Below, piece after piece: positions 25,821 through 34,263 of a DNA stretch of 64,000 nucleotides. The stretch comes from an uncultured Clostridia bacterium (GTDB lineage: Bacteria; Bacillota; Clostridia; TANB77; CAG-508), in assembly GCA_934130975.1 (NCBI GenBank), contig CAKOYU010000004.1, positions 1 through 64,000 of the forward strand, in the 5' to 3' direction. Position numbers and translations under genes: made by a program. The notes below the pieces were generated by a model that searched no databases, was not told where the DNA came from, and worked only from the letters and a program-made list of their open reading frames with translations. Numbering within the stretch: the stretch's first letter is position 1; each line of letters opens with the position of its first letter.

Positions 25821-25834
25821 ATATGATATCATAT
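25821..25834. promoter_or_regulatory. 14-bp perfect palindrome upstream of the sipW leader
   Basis: ATATGATATCATAT lies about 55 nt upstream of the leader ORF, in the 300-nt gap between rsgA and the leader. It could be an operator for a dimeric regulator, but its AT-only character makes chance occurrence possible. I saw no convincing -35/-10 pair in this gap. Confidence 0.35.
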
Positions 25835-25960
25835 TGCATTTTATTTGTATATACTTTTCAACAAATTTCTACATTTTTCTTGTTAAGAATATCAATAAAT
25901 GCAAATATTTTCCATATACAATTTAAAGAGTTTTTGATTACTCATTTTGCTTACATTCTT

Positions 25961-26836
25961 CTACCACTTATATTTTTCTTTTTCTTTTAGCTCATCATAC
26001 ATATTACAATATCTTTCATATCTTTCTGTTGAAACTCTACCCTCTTGCATTGCCTTTTTCACTCCACAATTTTCCTCTTTTATATGAGTACATCCTACAA
26101 ATTCACATTTTTCTATTTCTGGCACAAATTCTCTAAAACACTTATCTAATTCTGTGCTTTCGATTTCGCTTATTTCAAAACTTGAAAATCCTGGAGTATC
26201 TGCAATATATGTATCTTTCTCCAATTTATATAATTTTGTATCTGTTGTAGTATTTTTACCTTTTTTATTTTTTTTGCTTATCTCACCTTCTTGAGTTTTT
26301 TCTTTATCAAATAATGCATTTATTATGCTTGATTTCCCTACTCCTGAATTTCCAGAAAATACACTTATTTTATTTTGAAGGACTTGCTTTAATTCATCTA
26401 TTCCAATATTCTGTTTCGCACTTGTTACTATTACTTTATAGCCAACTTTTGAATATAATTCTTTTATAGATTTATATATTTCTTTTAGATCACACTTATT
26501 TACTACTATTACTGGTTCAACATGTATTTTTTCTGCATATGCCAATTGTTTGTCCAACATCAACAAATCTGGTTTTGGATTCTTAGTAGATATTATAAAT
26601 ACTATTTGATCTATATTCGCTATTTTAGGTCTTTTTATCTCATTATTTCTTGGCAATATTTCTTCTATTATTGCCTCATTTTTTTCTTCATCAGTCACTT
26701 CTATTTCTACTCTATCACCCACAAGAGGTTTTATATCTCGATTTTTAAATTTTCCTCTTGCATAAGCCACATATATTTTTTCTGTTGTCTCAATTTTATA
26801 TGTATTTGATACATTTCCTATTATAATTCCCTGCAT
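25961..26836 (-). CDS. rsgA: Ribosome small-subunit-dependent GTPase RsgA
   Basis: A 291-residue circularly permuted GTPase that acts in late 30S subunit maturation. It has an OB-fold N-terminus (residues 1-70), then NKCD (G4) ahead of SGNSGVGKSS (G1) and DTPGFSSF (G3), and a C-terminal zinc-binding knuckle (C, CTHIKEENCG). The length is normal. The ATG at 26836 follows AAAGGA. In relatives it follows pknB directly and precedes rpe. Here a plus-strand gene and a MITE-like element separate it from pknB, and the surface locus separates it from rpe. Confidence 0.96.
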   Translation of the reverse strand: MQGIIIGNVSNTYKIETTEKIYVAYARGKFKNRDIKPLVGDRVEIEVTDEEKNEAIIEEILPRNNEIKRPKIANIDQIVFIISTKNPKPDLLMLDKQLAYAEKIHVEPVIVVNKCDLKEIYKSIKELYSKVGYKVIVTSAKQNIGIDELKQVLQNKISVFSGNSGVGKSSIINALFDKEKTQEGEISKKNKKGKNTTTDTKLYKLEKDTYIADTPGFSSFEISEIESTELDKCFREFVPEIEKCEFVGCTHIKEENCGVKKAMQEGRVSTERYERYCNMYDELKEKEKYKW

Positions 26837-26880
26837 AGTTTTCCTTTCTTATTTTTGCTTTTTTAATATAATTAACTGTA

Positions 26881-27036
26881 TTTTAGAAAATTAATAATAT
26901 ATTGTTTTGCAATACCGCGTAAGCGACCAAATGAGCGTAGCGAATGCGATATGGAGCAATCTACATACTGGTATTTTTAATATGAAGATTGCGACAGCAA
27001 GGTGTAAAAAAAACAATATATTATTAATTTATAAAA
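26881..27036. mobile_element. MITE-like element, copy 1
   Basis: About 156 bp with terminal inverted repeats of 20 nt perfect identity (26889-26908 and 27010-27029), extending imperfectly to about 27 nt. The GC-richer interior (TGCAATACCGCGTAAGCGACC...) contains a GCAATCT/AGATTGC stem. A second copy lies at 50494-50648 in the same orientation with about a dozen differences. It has no coding capacity. It occupies most of the 390-nt gap 26837-27228; the rest holds two divergent promoters. Confidence 0.8.
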
Positions 27037-27067
27037 GTCCATTTAATATAATTATAAATTATAACTA

Positions 27068-27096
27068 AATATAGCACACTTTTTACTAAAAAACAA
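27068..27096 (-). promoter_or_regulatory. Possible sigma-A promoter toward rsgA
   Basis: TTGTTT and TATATT are separated by 17 nt on the minus strand, divergent from the promoter at 27106. Transcripts would pass through the MITE-like element. Confidence 0.4.
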
Positions 27097-27105
27097 TATT
27101 TTCTC

Positions 27106-27135
27106 TTGACTTTTTACTCTATTTAGCTGTATACT
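27106..27135 (+). promoter_or_regulatory. Sigma-A promoter of the coiled-coil gene
   Basis: TTGACT-18 nt-TATACT. A small TAGTGC/GCACTA hairpin (27186-27201) lies in the leader. Confidence 0.65.
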
Positions 27136-27228
27136 TATATTGTATTTTTTCAAATTATTTTAATCAATTTTATTTATATCTTATGTAGTGCGTTTGCACT
27201 AATTTTCCAATGAACAGGAGGTGATAAT

Positions 27229-27681
27229 ATGGATATTAATGGAAAGTTTGATTTAATTTTAGAAAAACTTTCAAAAATTGATACAATTGACGAAAGACTT
27301 CAAAGAGTTGAAGCAAAACTTGAAGAACACGATAAAAAATTTGACACTATTTTTGCAAAACTTGATGAATACGATAAGAAATTCGACATTATTTTTGCCA
27401 AATTTGATGAATATGACAAAAGATTTGATGTTATCGATCAAAAATTTGCCGAAATTGACAAAAGGTTTGATGTTATCGACAAAAAATTTGTGGAAATTGA
27501 CAAAAAATTCGCTGAAATTGATGTACAATTTAAATCTATTAATTATAGATTTGATATGCTTCTAAAAGAATTAAAAAATGATTTTAATAAAATTGAAAAA
27601 AAATTTGGCGAAATCGATGATAGATTTGATGAAATAGACGAAAGATTTGACAGTATGAATGTTAACGTAGTATTTTCATAA
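27229..27681 (+). CDS. Repetitive coiled-coil protein
   Basis: A 150-residue, highly charged protein. From about residue 25 to 145 it repeats a 7-residue unit with consensus close to KFDxID or EIDKKFA. The first and fourth positions of each unit are hydrophobic, so a long parallel coiled coil is expected. No signal peptide or membrane segment is present. A near-consensus ribosome-binding site (AGGAGGTGATAAT) and a good promoter support expression. Comparable repeats occur in phage tail fibres and DUF-type structural proteins, but no specific family is claimed. It is an orphan inserted between pknB and rsgA on the opposite strand. Confidence 0.8.
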   Translation: MDINGKFDLILEKLSKIDTIDERLQRVEAKLEEHDKKFDTIFAKLDEYDKKFDIIFAKFDEYDKRFDVIDQKFAEIDKRFDVIDKKFVEIDKKFAEIDVQFKSINYRFDMLLKELKNDFNKIEKKFGEIDDRFDEIDERFDSMNVNVVFS

Positions 27682-27703
27682 AATTATTTCTCAAATATAT
27701 CAA

Positions 27704-27742
27704 AAAATACCCTATACATTGGTTCTCGACCTCCGTATAGGG
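27704..27742 (-). terminator. Terminator with nested hairpin after pknB
   Basis: CCCTATAC and GTATAGGG arms enclose a GGTC/GAACC inner stem, followed on the minus strand by TATTTTTT. The sequence is clearly related to the terminator at 7540-7577. Confidence 0.75.
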
Positions 27743-27749
27743 CTCCATT

Positions 27750-29738
27750 TTATTTAAAATCCACTGAAGTTGAATTATTTAAATTAACTGATTTTGTATC
27801 AGAAGCTAATGTCTTGCCTGTAGAATCTTTTACAACAACTTTAATATTCACAGTTCCAGCTGCTTTTATAGTTGCTGAATATTCTTTATTATCCATTTTA
27901 GTAGGTTTTGCATTATATTCTTTATCATCTATATACACAGAAACTGTAACTTGCTCTGGTTCTATTTCTTTTCCATCTTCATCAGTTTTTTTAGTATATC
28001 CTGTTATTGAAGCAACATTAACATTTACTTTACAATCTTTATCTTCATCATATTTATTAACTGTTAGAGTTATTTTGCTACCTTCATCAACTGTTGTTCC
28101 TGCACTTACACTTTGTTCTAAGACAACTCCATTACTTTGAGTTTTATCTTTACTATAATTTACTTTTTCTATAACTAATCCTAAATCTTGTAAAGTTTGT
28201 TTTGCAGTTTCTTCATCTTGCCCAACTACAGAAACTACTTTCACTTGTTTTATACCAGTACCAATACTAATATAAACTTTAATAGTATCTCCTGCATTTA
28301 CAGTTTCTCCTTCTGATTTTTCTTGTTTAATAATTACTCCAGCTTCAACTGTTTTACTTGTTTCTTCCTGGAAATCTAATTTTATTTTAGCTTCATCAGC
28401 TGCATCTTGAGCCTCTTCTTTAGTTAAACCTTTTAATTTAGGTACTGTAGTTGTTTCTGTTCCTTTACTTATAACAACTTTAACATCAGTATTTTCTTTT
28501 ATTCTTCTACCTTGAACATAAGGTGGATTTTGTGATATTATCTGTCCTTCTGGAACATCTGCATTGTATTCTTGGCTTTCTTCCACATAATTCAATTTGT
28601 TTTGTTTTAATATATCTTTAGCCTCATCTACAGTTTTTCCAACCAAGTTTGGAATTTCAACATCTTTAGGTCTTGTAGCATTTGAAATTCCTATTGTTAA
28701 ACCTATTGTAATAACAAATAATAATATTAAACCTATTATTGATGATAATACCTTATGTTTTTTTATAAATTCTACAAATTTATTTGGTTTCTTTTTATTT
28801 TTAGCATTTTCATTTTTTTGATTTCTGCTTTCTTCTTCTAGACCAATTGTAGAAATTCTTTGTGTTGGAAAATCATTTTGATAATCATTATTATCTACAA
28901 AATCACCATTAGGTTCTTTTAGTGCTCTCCTTAAATCCATTAGCATAGCAGTTGCATTTTGATAACGTAAATTAGTATCTTTTCTTAAAGCCTTCATTAT
29001 TATATCATTAACAGCTACCGGTACATTAGGATTTACTTCTATTGGTGGAACTGCTTCTTCTTGCATATGTTTTAAAGCTACTGATACAGGTGTATCTGCA
29101 TCAAATGGCACTTTTCCTGTCAACATTTCATACATTACAACCCCTAAAGAATACAAATCAGATTTTTCATCTGTATATCCACCTCTTGCATGTTCAGGTG
29201 AAAAATAATGCACTGATCCAATAGTTGTTCCAAATGCTGTAATAGTCGAATTTGAAACTGCTTTTGCTATTCCAAAGTCTGTTACTTTTGCAACACCATC
29301 TTCTGTAATAATAATATTGTGTGGTTTTATATCTCTATGTATAATGTGATTTTTATGTGCTGTCTCTAATGCTGATGCTATTTGACCTGCTATATTTACT
29401 GACCATTTCCATGGAAGTGGTCCTTTTTCTTCTACAATTATTTCTTTTAAAGTTTTACCTTTTATTAATTCCATTACTATATAATATAAATTCCCATCAG
29501 CTCCTACATCATATACAGAAACTATATTAGGATGTGTTATACTTGCTGCTGATTGTGCTTCTACTTCAAATCTTTTTATAAATTCTTCATCTGTTGTAAA
29601 TTCATCTCTTAAGATTTTGATTGCTACATATCTGTTTAAAACATGGCATTTAGCTTTATATACTGTTGCCATTCCCCCACTGCCAATTTTCTCGATAATT
29701 TCATATCTATTTCCTAACAATCTACCTTTTAAATCCAT
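27750..29738 (-). CDS. pknB: PASTA-domain Ser/Thr protein kinase
   Basis: A 662-residue transmembrane kinase of the PknB/PrkC/Stk1 family, which senses muropeptides or lipid II and controls growth, wall synthesis and germination. The kinase domain (residues ~10-270) has GSGGMATVYKA, VAIKIL, the catalytic loop HRDIKPHN and DFGIAK. A TM lies at about residues 335-358. Three PASTA repeats follow (about 363-430, 431-498 and 499-567), each of the form vPxlvGkxxxxA. A C-terminal Ig-like tail of about 95 residues comes last. It is paired with the phosphatase gene upstream (21 nt apart), the conserved prpC-pknB arrangement. Confidence 0.96.
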   Translation of the reverse strand: MDLKGRLLGNRYEIIEKIGSGGMATVYKAKCHVLNRYVAIKILRDEFTTDEEFIKRFEVEAQSAASITHPNIVSVYDVGADGNLYYIVMELIKGKTLKEIIVEEKGPLPWKWSVNIAGQIASALETAHKNHIIHRDIKPHNIIITEDGVAKVTDFGIAKAVSNSTITAFGTTIGSVHYFSPEHARGGYTDEKSDLYSLGVVMYEMLTGKVPFDADTPVSVALKHMQEEAVPPIEVNPNVPVAVNDIIMKALRKDTNLRYQNATAMLMDLRRALKEPNGDFVDNNDYQNDFPTQRISTIGLEEESRNQKNENAKNKKKPNKFVEFIKKHKVLSSIIGLILLFVITIGLTIGISNATRPKDVEIPNLVGKTVDEAKDILKQNKLNYVEESQEYNADVPEGQIISQNPPYVQGRRIKENTDVKVVISKGTETTTVPKLKGLTKEEAQDAADEAKIKLDFQEETSKTVEAGVIIKQEKSEGETVNAGDTIKVYISIGTGIKQVKVVSVVGQDEETAKQTLQDLGLVIEKVNYSKDKTQSNGVVLEQSVSAGTTVDEGSKITLTVNKYDEDKDCKVNVNVASITGYTKKTDEDGKEIEPEQVTVSVYIDDKEYNAKPTKMDNKEYSATIKAAGTVNIKVVVKDSTGKTLASDTKSVNLNNSTSVDFK

Positions 29739-29759
29739 TTTAATATCTCTCCTTATAGG

Positions 29760-30494
29760 TTATATGTTTTTTATTACTACAACTGTTATATTATCTAACC
29801 CACCATTTTCATTTGCTAAGTCTACAAGCCTGATAGGTGCTTTTTCTATATTTCCTTTTGCTATTTTGAAAATATCTTCTTGTTTTACCATATTAGTCAA
29901 TCCATCTGATGATATAAGTAAAATGTCATCTCTAAGAAATCCTTTTACTGATACATCAGGCTCAACAAATGCATTACATCCAAGTGCTTTCATTAACATA
30001 TTTTTCTTTGGATGTTTTTCCGCTTCTTCTTTTGTAATAGTTCCGTCTTTTACTAGTTTTTGAACATAACTATGGTCTTGTGTTAACTTTCTTATAAAGT
30101 CTTTTCTAATTCTATATATTCTGCTATCACCAATATGACCAATATATGCCTTATTATTATATATTAAACAAACCTCTAAAGTAGTACCCATTCCTTCAAG
30201 TTCTTTGTCTTCTTTTGCCTTTTCGTATACTACCATATTTGCATATTCCATACTACTAGCTACTAGTTGTATTAAACTTTGTTTATCTTTCGCAGTTTCT
30301 TTAAAATTGCTTTCTATATAGCTTTTTGCACAATTAATTGCCAATTTACTTGCAATTTCTCCACCTTTGTATCCCCCCATGCCGTCTGCTAATAAATATA
30401 GTTTGATTTCACTCGACGAATCTGATATATAATATGCATCTTGATTCATTTCTCTAGCTTTTCCTATATCTGACTTTGCATAAGCTATTATCAT
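29760..30494 (-). CDS. prpC: PP2C-family protein phosphatase
   Basis: A 244-residue metal-dependent Ser/Thr phosphatase that reverses phosphorylation by the PASTA kinase encoded next to it. Motifs: an N-terminal SDIGKAREMNQDAY, LLADGMGGYKGGEIAS, GDSRIYRIR, LISSDGLTNMV and GLDNITVVVI, which together hold the Asp residues binding the two metal ions. GAGGTG precedes the ATG at 30494. The length is typical. Confidence 0.96.
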   Translation of the reverse strand: MIIAYAKSDIGKAREMNQDAYYISDSSSEIKLYLLADGMGGYKGGEIASKLAINCAKSYIESNFKETAKDKQSLIQLVASSMEYANMVVYEKAKEDKELEGMGTTLEVCLIYNNKAYIGHIGDSRIYRIRKDFIRKLTQDHSYVQKLVKDGTITKEEAEKHPKKNMLMKALGCNAFVEPDVSVKGFLRDDILLISSDGLTNMVKQEDIFKIAKGNIEKAPIRLVDLANENGGLDNITVVVIKNI

Positions 30495-30586
30495 CGTTTC
30501 ACCTCGTATCTTTCTTTGTGTTAGTTATATCACATTTCGTTTTTTTCTGTCAATAGTGATGTTCCTTTTTGCTAACTTTTATGTTA

Positions 30587-31621
30587 CTAGTTAATGGTTT
30601 TGGTTAAATTTTTTCTCCTTAATTGTCCACAGGCAGCATCAATATCTGAACCTAATTCACGCCTAATTGTAGCAACTATTCCGTGATCATTTAGGTAATC
30701 TCTAAACTTCATTATATTTTCATTTGAGCTCTTAGAGTATGCCCCATTTTCAATTTTATTAATTGGTATTAAATTCACATGACATAACATTCCTTTTAAA
30801 AGATGTACTAATTCTTTTGCATCTTCTAAATTATCATTATTATCTTTTGCTAATGCATATTCAAATGATATTCTTCTATTTGTTTTTGCTATATAATCTT
30901 TACATGCTTGTATTAATTCTTCTATTGGGAATGCATTATTTACCGGCATCATACTACTTCTTTTCTCATTATTTGTAGCATGTAATGAAATTGATAATGT
31001 ACATTGAATGTTTTCATCTGCAAGTCTATATATTCCTGGCACTAAACCACTTGTAGAAACACTTATGTGTCTAGCTCCTATATTTATTCCCTTTTGATTA
31101 TTTATTATTCTTATTGCATTTACTACATTACTATAGTTATTTAATGGTTCTCCAATCCCCATAAATACTACATTAGAGATTCTTATATCATTATCTCTTT
31201 CTACTGCAAGAATCTGTTCAACGATTTCTCCTGATGTTAAATTTCTTATAAAATTAATTCCTGTTGATGCACAGAACTTGCATCCCATTTTACATCCTAT
31301 TTGTGATGATACACATATACTATATCCATGATGATAACTCATTAATACTGTTTCTATTGCATTTCCATCTAATACATCAAATAAATACTTTTTAGTTCCG
31401 TCTGATGATTCTTGTTTTTTTAATATTTTGAAATTATGCATTTCATAATTTTGTTTTAATTTTTCTCTTAATTCTAATGATAGATTTGTCATTTCATCAA
31501 AACTTGTAACTTTGGCTTCATATAGCCATTTAAATACTTGCTCTGCTCTAAATGGCTTTTCTCCCATTTGTACAAATTCTTCTTTTAGTGCTGGCAAATC
31601 ATAGTCTTTTATATTTTTCAT
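30587..31621 (-). CDS. rlmN: Dual-specificity 23S rRNA/tRNA adenine-C2 methyltransferase RlmN
   Basis: A 344-residue radical-SAM enzyme that methylates A2503 of 23S rRNA and A37 of some tRNAs. The cluster motif CKMGCKFC (CxxxCxxC) sits near residue 115. FMGIGEPLNNY binds SAM, and the C-terminal mechanistic cysteine is in AACGQLRRKN. The length is normal. Its start codon touches the stop of the U32 peptidase-like gene (31621), so the two are translationally coupled. Confidence 0.97.
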   Translation of the reverse strand: MKNIKDYDLPALKEEFVQMGEKPFRAEQVFKWLYEAKVTSFDEMTNLSLELREKLKQNYEMHNFKILKKQESSDGTKKYLFDVLDGNAIETVLMSYHHGYSICVSSQIGCKMGCKFCASTGINFIRNLTSGEIVEQILAVERDNDIRISNVVFMGIGEPLNNYSNVVNAIRIINNQKGINIGARHISVSTSGLVPGIYRLADENIQCTLSISLHATNNEKRSSMMPVNNAFPIEELIQACKDYIAKTNRRISFEYALAKDNNDNLEDAKELVHLLKGMLCHVNLIPINKIENGAYSKSSNENIMKFRDYLNDHGIVATIRRELGSDIDAACGQLRRKNLTKTIN

Positions 31622-32850
31622 TATTTCTTTCTCCTAATTATCCAATTTTCTTCACATTTAATTGGTAACATCATTTTTACTTTTTGATCTTTAACTCCTG
31701 GATTAACCACATCCATTTCATCATCAGTTTCAAAATCCCATAATTTATCAATTTTAAATTGAACAGCTTCAAGTTGATTTGGAACTAAGATTTCTAAAGT
31801 ATCTCCTACTTGTAATCTGTTACGAATATCTATAATTGCTTTTTCTCCATCATATCCAACAACTTTTCCACCAAATTGATATTTTTCATTATATTGATGT
31901 CCATCATATTCTTGAATGTCTTTATTTTTTCTATCATTAAAGTAGAATGTTGTTAATTCTCTTGTTTTTATTTTTTCAATTTCTTTCATGTATTTTTCTG
32001 AATCATAATGTTCTGGATCTTTTTTATAATCATCAATTGCATTTCTGTAAACATTTACAATACTTGCTACATAATATTCTGTTTTTAGACGTCCTTCGAT
32101 TTTTAAACTATCAACTCCCATATCTATTATTTCTGGAAGTTCTTTTATTAAACATAAATCTTTTGATGAAAATATGCTTGTACCATATTCATTTGTTTCG
32201 ATCGGCATAAATTCACCTGGATTGTTTCTTTCTTCTGCATACAATTTATATGACCATCTGCAACTTTGTGCACAATCTCCTAAATTTGCACTTCTACATG
32301 TTAAAAAATCGCTTAAGAAACATCTTCCAGAATATGCAAAACAAATTGCACCATGTACGAATATTTCTATTTCCATGTCTTCTGGCTTATTTTCCATGAT
32401 ATATTTTAATTGTTCTTTGTTCATCTCTCTTGCCATTATCATTCTCTTGGCACCATTTTTACGCCAGAAATTACAATCATGTAAACTTACTATATTGGCT
32501 TGTGTACTTACATTTATTGCAACACTTGGAGCATATTGTTTTAATACTTCTATTACTCCACCATCTGCTGCTATAATTCCATCTGGCTTTAACTCTTCAA
32601 GTTTTTTTGCCATTTCTATAATTTCATCATATTTTTCATCCCATGCAAAAATATTTAATGTTACATATACTTTTTTTCCTATACTATGTGCGTATTTTAC
32701 TGTTTTTTCTAAGTCATCATCTTGCATGTCTGCTCTTGTTCTTAATGATAGTGATGATGTACCACAATATACTGCGTCTGCCCCATATAAAAATGCTATT
32801 TTTGCTTTTTCATATGAACCTGCTGGTGCTAATAATTCTACTTCTTTCAT
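31621..32850 (-). CDS. U32-family protein, tRNA hydroxylation TrhP type
   Basis: A 409-residue U32 collagenase-like family protein. It has LLAPAGSYEKAKIAFLYGADAVYCG at the start, the hallmark IEIFVHGAICFAYSGRCFLS with conserved cysteines, and a later DSLKIEGRLKTEYYVA block. In Bacillus and E. coli relatives of this type install the oxygen of 5-hydroxyuridine in tRNA (TrhP/YrrO group), an iron- and prephenate-dependent step. True proteolysis is not established. It lies upstream of rlmN and divergent from the small gene at 32994. Confidence 0.88.
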   Translation of the reverse strand: MKEVELLAPAGSYEKAKIAFLYGADAVYCGTSSLSLRTRADMQDDDLEKTVKYAHSIGKKVYVTLNIFAWDEKYDEIIEMAKKLEELKPDGIIAADGGVIEVLKQYAPSVAINVSTQANIVSLHDCNFWRKNGAKRMIMAREMNKEQLKYIMENKPEDMEIEIFVHGAICFAYSGRCFLSDFLTCRSANLGDCAQSCRWSYKLYAEERNNPGEFMPIETNEYGTSIFSSKDLCLIKELPEIIDMGVDSLKIEGRLKTEYYVASIVNVYRNAIDDYKKDPEHYDSEKYMKEIEKIKTRELTTFYFNDRKNKDIQEYDGHQYNEKYQFGGKVVGYDGEKAIIDIRNRLQVGDTLEILVPNQLEAVQFKIDKLWDFETDDEMDVVNPGVKDQKVKMMLPIKCEENWIIRRKK

Positions 32851-32950
32851 TTTCTATCTTCCTTCCGTGCTTTTTATCCAATATATTATATATTTTTTCA
32901 GCAGTTATGTCAATCTTTTTTCTAGATTACTGTACTTTTCTGGAAATTTG

Positions 32951-32959
32951 TGGTATAAT
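32951..32959 (+). promoter_or_regulatory. Extended -10 promoter of the RelA/SpoT-like pair
   Basis: TGGTATAAT is an extended -10 hexamer without a good -35, about 35 nt upstream of the ATG at 32994. Confidence 0.5.
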
Positions 32960-32993
32960 ATTCATATAATTTTTTTTAGAAAGGATGATACAT

Positions 32994-33176
32994 ATGACGA
33001 AAGAAACACAAAAACTTATTAAACGGAGCTATGAGGAGGCAATAGAAAAATCCGACACTATACTGGATGTTATGCAAAATTTGTATAATATTTTAAAAGA
33101 CAAAACTGTAAACAATGAAGATGCGGAAACTTTTGAATTATTTATTAATGATTTAAAATCGCATTATTGCATTTAG
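32994..33176 (+). CDS. Small helical protein, paralogous to the N-terminus of the next gene
   Basis: About 60 residues with the start at 32994, where AAAGGA lies 8 nt upstream. The sequence ILDVMQNLYNILKDKTVNNEDAETFELFI aligns with VLGIVKNLFSILKDEEVADEDSETFDSFI at the N-terminus of the RelA/SpoT-like protein encoded 14 nt downstream. The small protein is therefore a free-standing copy of that regulatory module. It has no enzymatic motifs. It could be a partner or antitoxin, but this is not shown. Confidence 0.65.
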   Translation: MTKETQKLIKRSYEEAIEKSDTILDVMQNLYNILKDKTVNNEDAETFELFINDLKSHYCI

Positions 33177-33190
33177 CGGAGGACATCAAC

Positions 33191-34180
33191 ATGTTACCAG
33201 AAACACTAAGTTTTCTTCACAACGAATACCAACTCGCTCTCCAACAATCATCTAACGTCTTAGGGATAGTAAAAAACTTGTTTTCTATCTTAAAAGATGA
33301 AGAAGTTGCAGACGAAGATTCTGAAACATTTGACTCATTTATTGATGGATTACGGGGTTGCTACCGCTTTCGAGAGCAAACTTTTGTAATAACCAATGTA
33401 ATGACATATATAACAATTACAATTATGTATATAATACTTTGGTTAAACGAAACCAATGATATTCACTTGGATATTAATTGGTATTCTAGAAGAAAGTCAC
33501 TTGAAAGTGAGCTTGCAAAAATTCTTAGAAAATCTTCTGAAAATGCTTCTGTCAATATTAGAGATAGATTTGGTATTAGAGGTGTTTTACAAAATGATTG
33601 CTCTGAAGCAGATGCAGATAAATATATTCATATTATATTTGATGCAATTTCAGGCATACTCGCTTCTAAAAATAGAAAGATGCGTAAAGACTTTCTCAAT
33701 TGGGTTAACTCAAGCAATGGAATTATCGAAATTGATAAATATATAATTAATTATGTTTTAAACATCCCATTCCGCATAGAGTTTATTAAAGACTATATTA
33801 GGTCTCCAAAAGGAAGTTATCAGTCTTTGCAGTTTACACTTACAATCCAAATGTATTCAAAAATATTACCAGGTTGTCAGTTAGAAATACAACTGCGGAG
33901 TCTTAAAATGCACGAAGAAGCTGAGCACGGAGATGCAGCTCACTGGAAATACAAAAAATATCTTCAGGAACCTGAAAATGTAGAAGATGCAGAAAATCTA
34001 CAAAAAGAAAATAAAGAAGATCCTATCAACAAAGTCTTTGTTGTAGATGACTTCTCAAAAATAAAGATAGTTGGTTTTACTAGCTATAACAGCAAAGAGG
34101 ATGACCGAGATGGCATACACTTTGCAAAAGAATTCTTAGATAGAAGAATTTCTACAACGCTAGTTCCTAAAAACGAATAA
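33191..34180 (+). CDS. RelA/SpoT-domain (alarmone synthetase-like) protein
   Basis: About 330 residues with the start at 33191 (GGAGG 8 nt upstream). Residues ~1-60 form the helical module shared with the preceding small protein. The central and C-terminal part matches the RelA/SpoT nucleotidyltransferase fold: WYSRRKSLESEL, IRDRFGIRGVL (usual D-x-x-G-x-R), PKGSYQSLQFTL (usual NGYRSLH G-loop), LEIQLRSLKMHEEAEHGDAAHWKYK (usual EIQIRT...AExGxAAHWxYK). The catalytic glutamate of the EIQ motif is kept, but the G-loop is altered (YQSLQ rather than YRSLH). It is likely a divergent small alarmone synthetase. No hydrolase domain is present. Confidence 0.8.
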   Translation: MLPETLSFLHNEYQLALQQSSNVLGIVKNLFSILKDEEVADEDSETFDSFIDGLRGCYRFREQTFVITNVMTYITITIMYIILWLNETNDIHLDINWYSRRKSLESELAKILRKSSENASVNIRDRFGIRGVLQNDCSEADADKYIHIIFDAISGILASKNRKMRKDFLNWVNSSNGIIEIDKYIINYVLNIPFRIEFIKDYIRSPKGSYQSLQFTLTIQMYSKILPGCQLEIQLRSLKMHEEAEHGDAAHWKYKKYLQEPENVEDAENLQKENKEDPINKVFVVDDFSKIKIVGFTSYNSKEDDRDGIHFAKEFLDRRISTTLVPKNE

Positions 34181-34194
34181 TCTAAAAACCTTTC

Positions 34195-34230
34195 ACCCCC
34201 ACAGAAACATTTTCCGTGGGGGGATTTTTT
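34195..34230 (+). terminator. Terminator of the RelA/SpoT-like operon
   Basis: CCCCCAC...GTGGGGG stem followed by ATTTTTT. Confidence 0.85.
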
Positions 34231-34232
34231 AT

Positions 34233-34262
34233 GCGCAAAACAGAACCGGTCCCAAATGCTCA
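34233..34262 (+). repeat. Dispersed AGAACCGGTCCC repeat, single copy
   Basis: One GCGCAAAACAGAACCGGTCC unit ending AAATGCTC, directly between the terminator and the mtaB stop codon. Confidence 0.85.
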
Positions 34263-34263
34263 T

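Noticed and set aside
26881..27036. Riboswitch or tRNA-like RNA
   Set aside because: No known riboswitch core or tRNA cloverleaf could be folded by eye. Long terminal inverted repeats and a second distant copy fit a MITE-like element better, though a structured RNA within it is not excluded.
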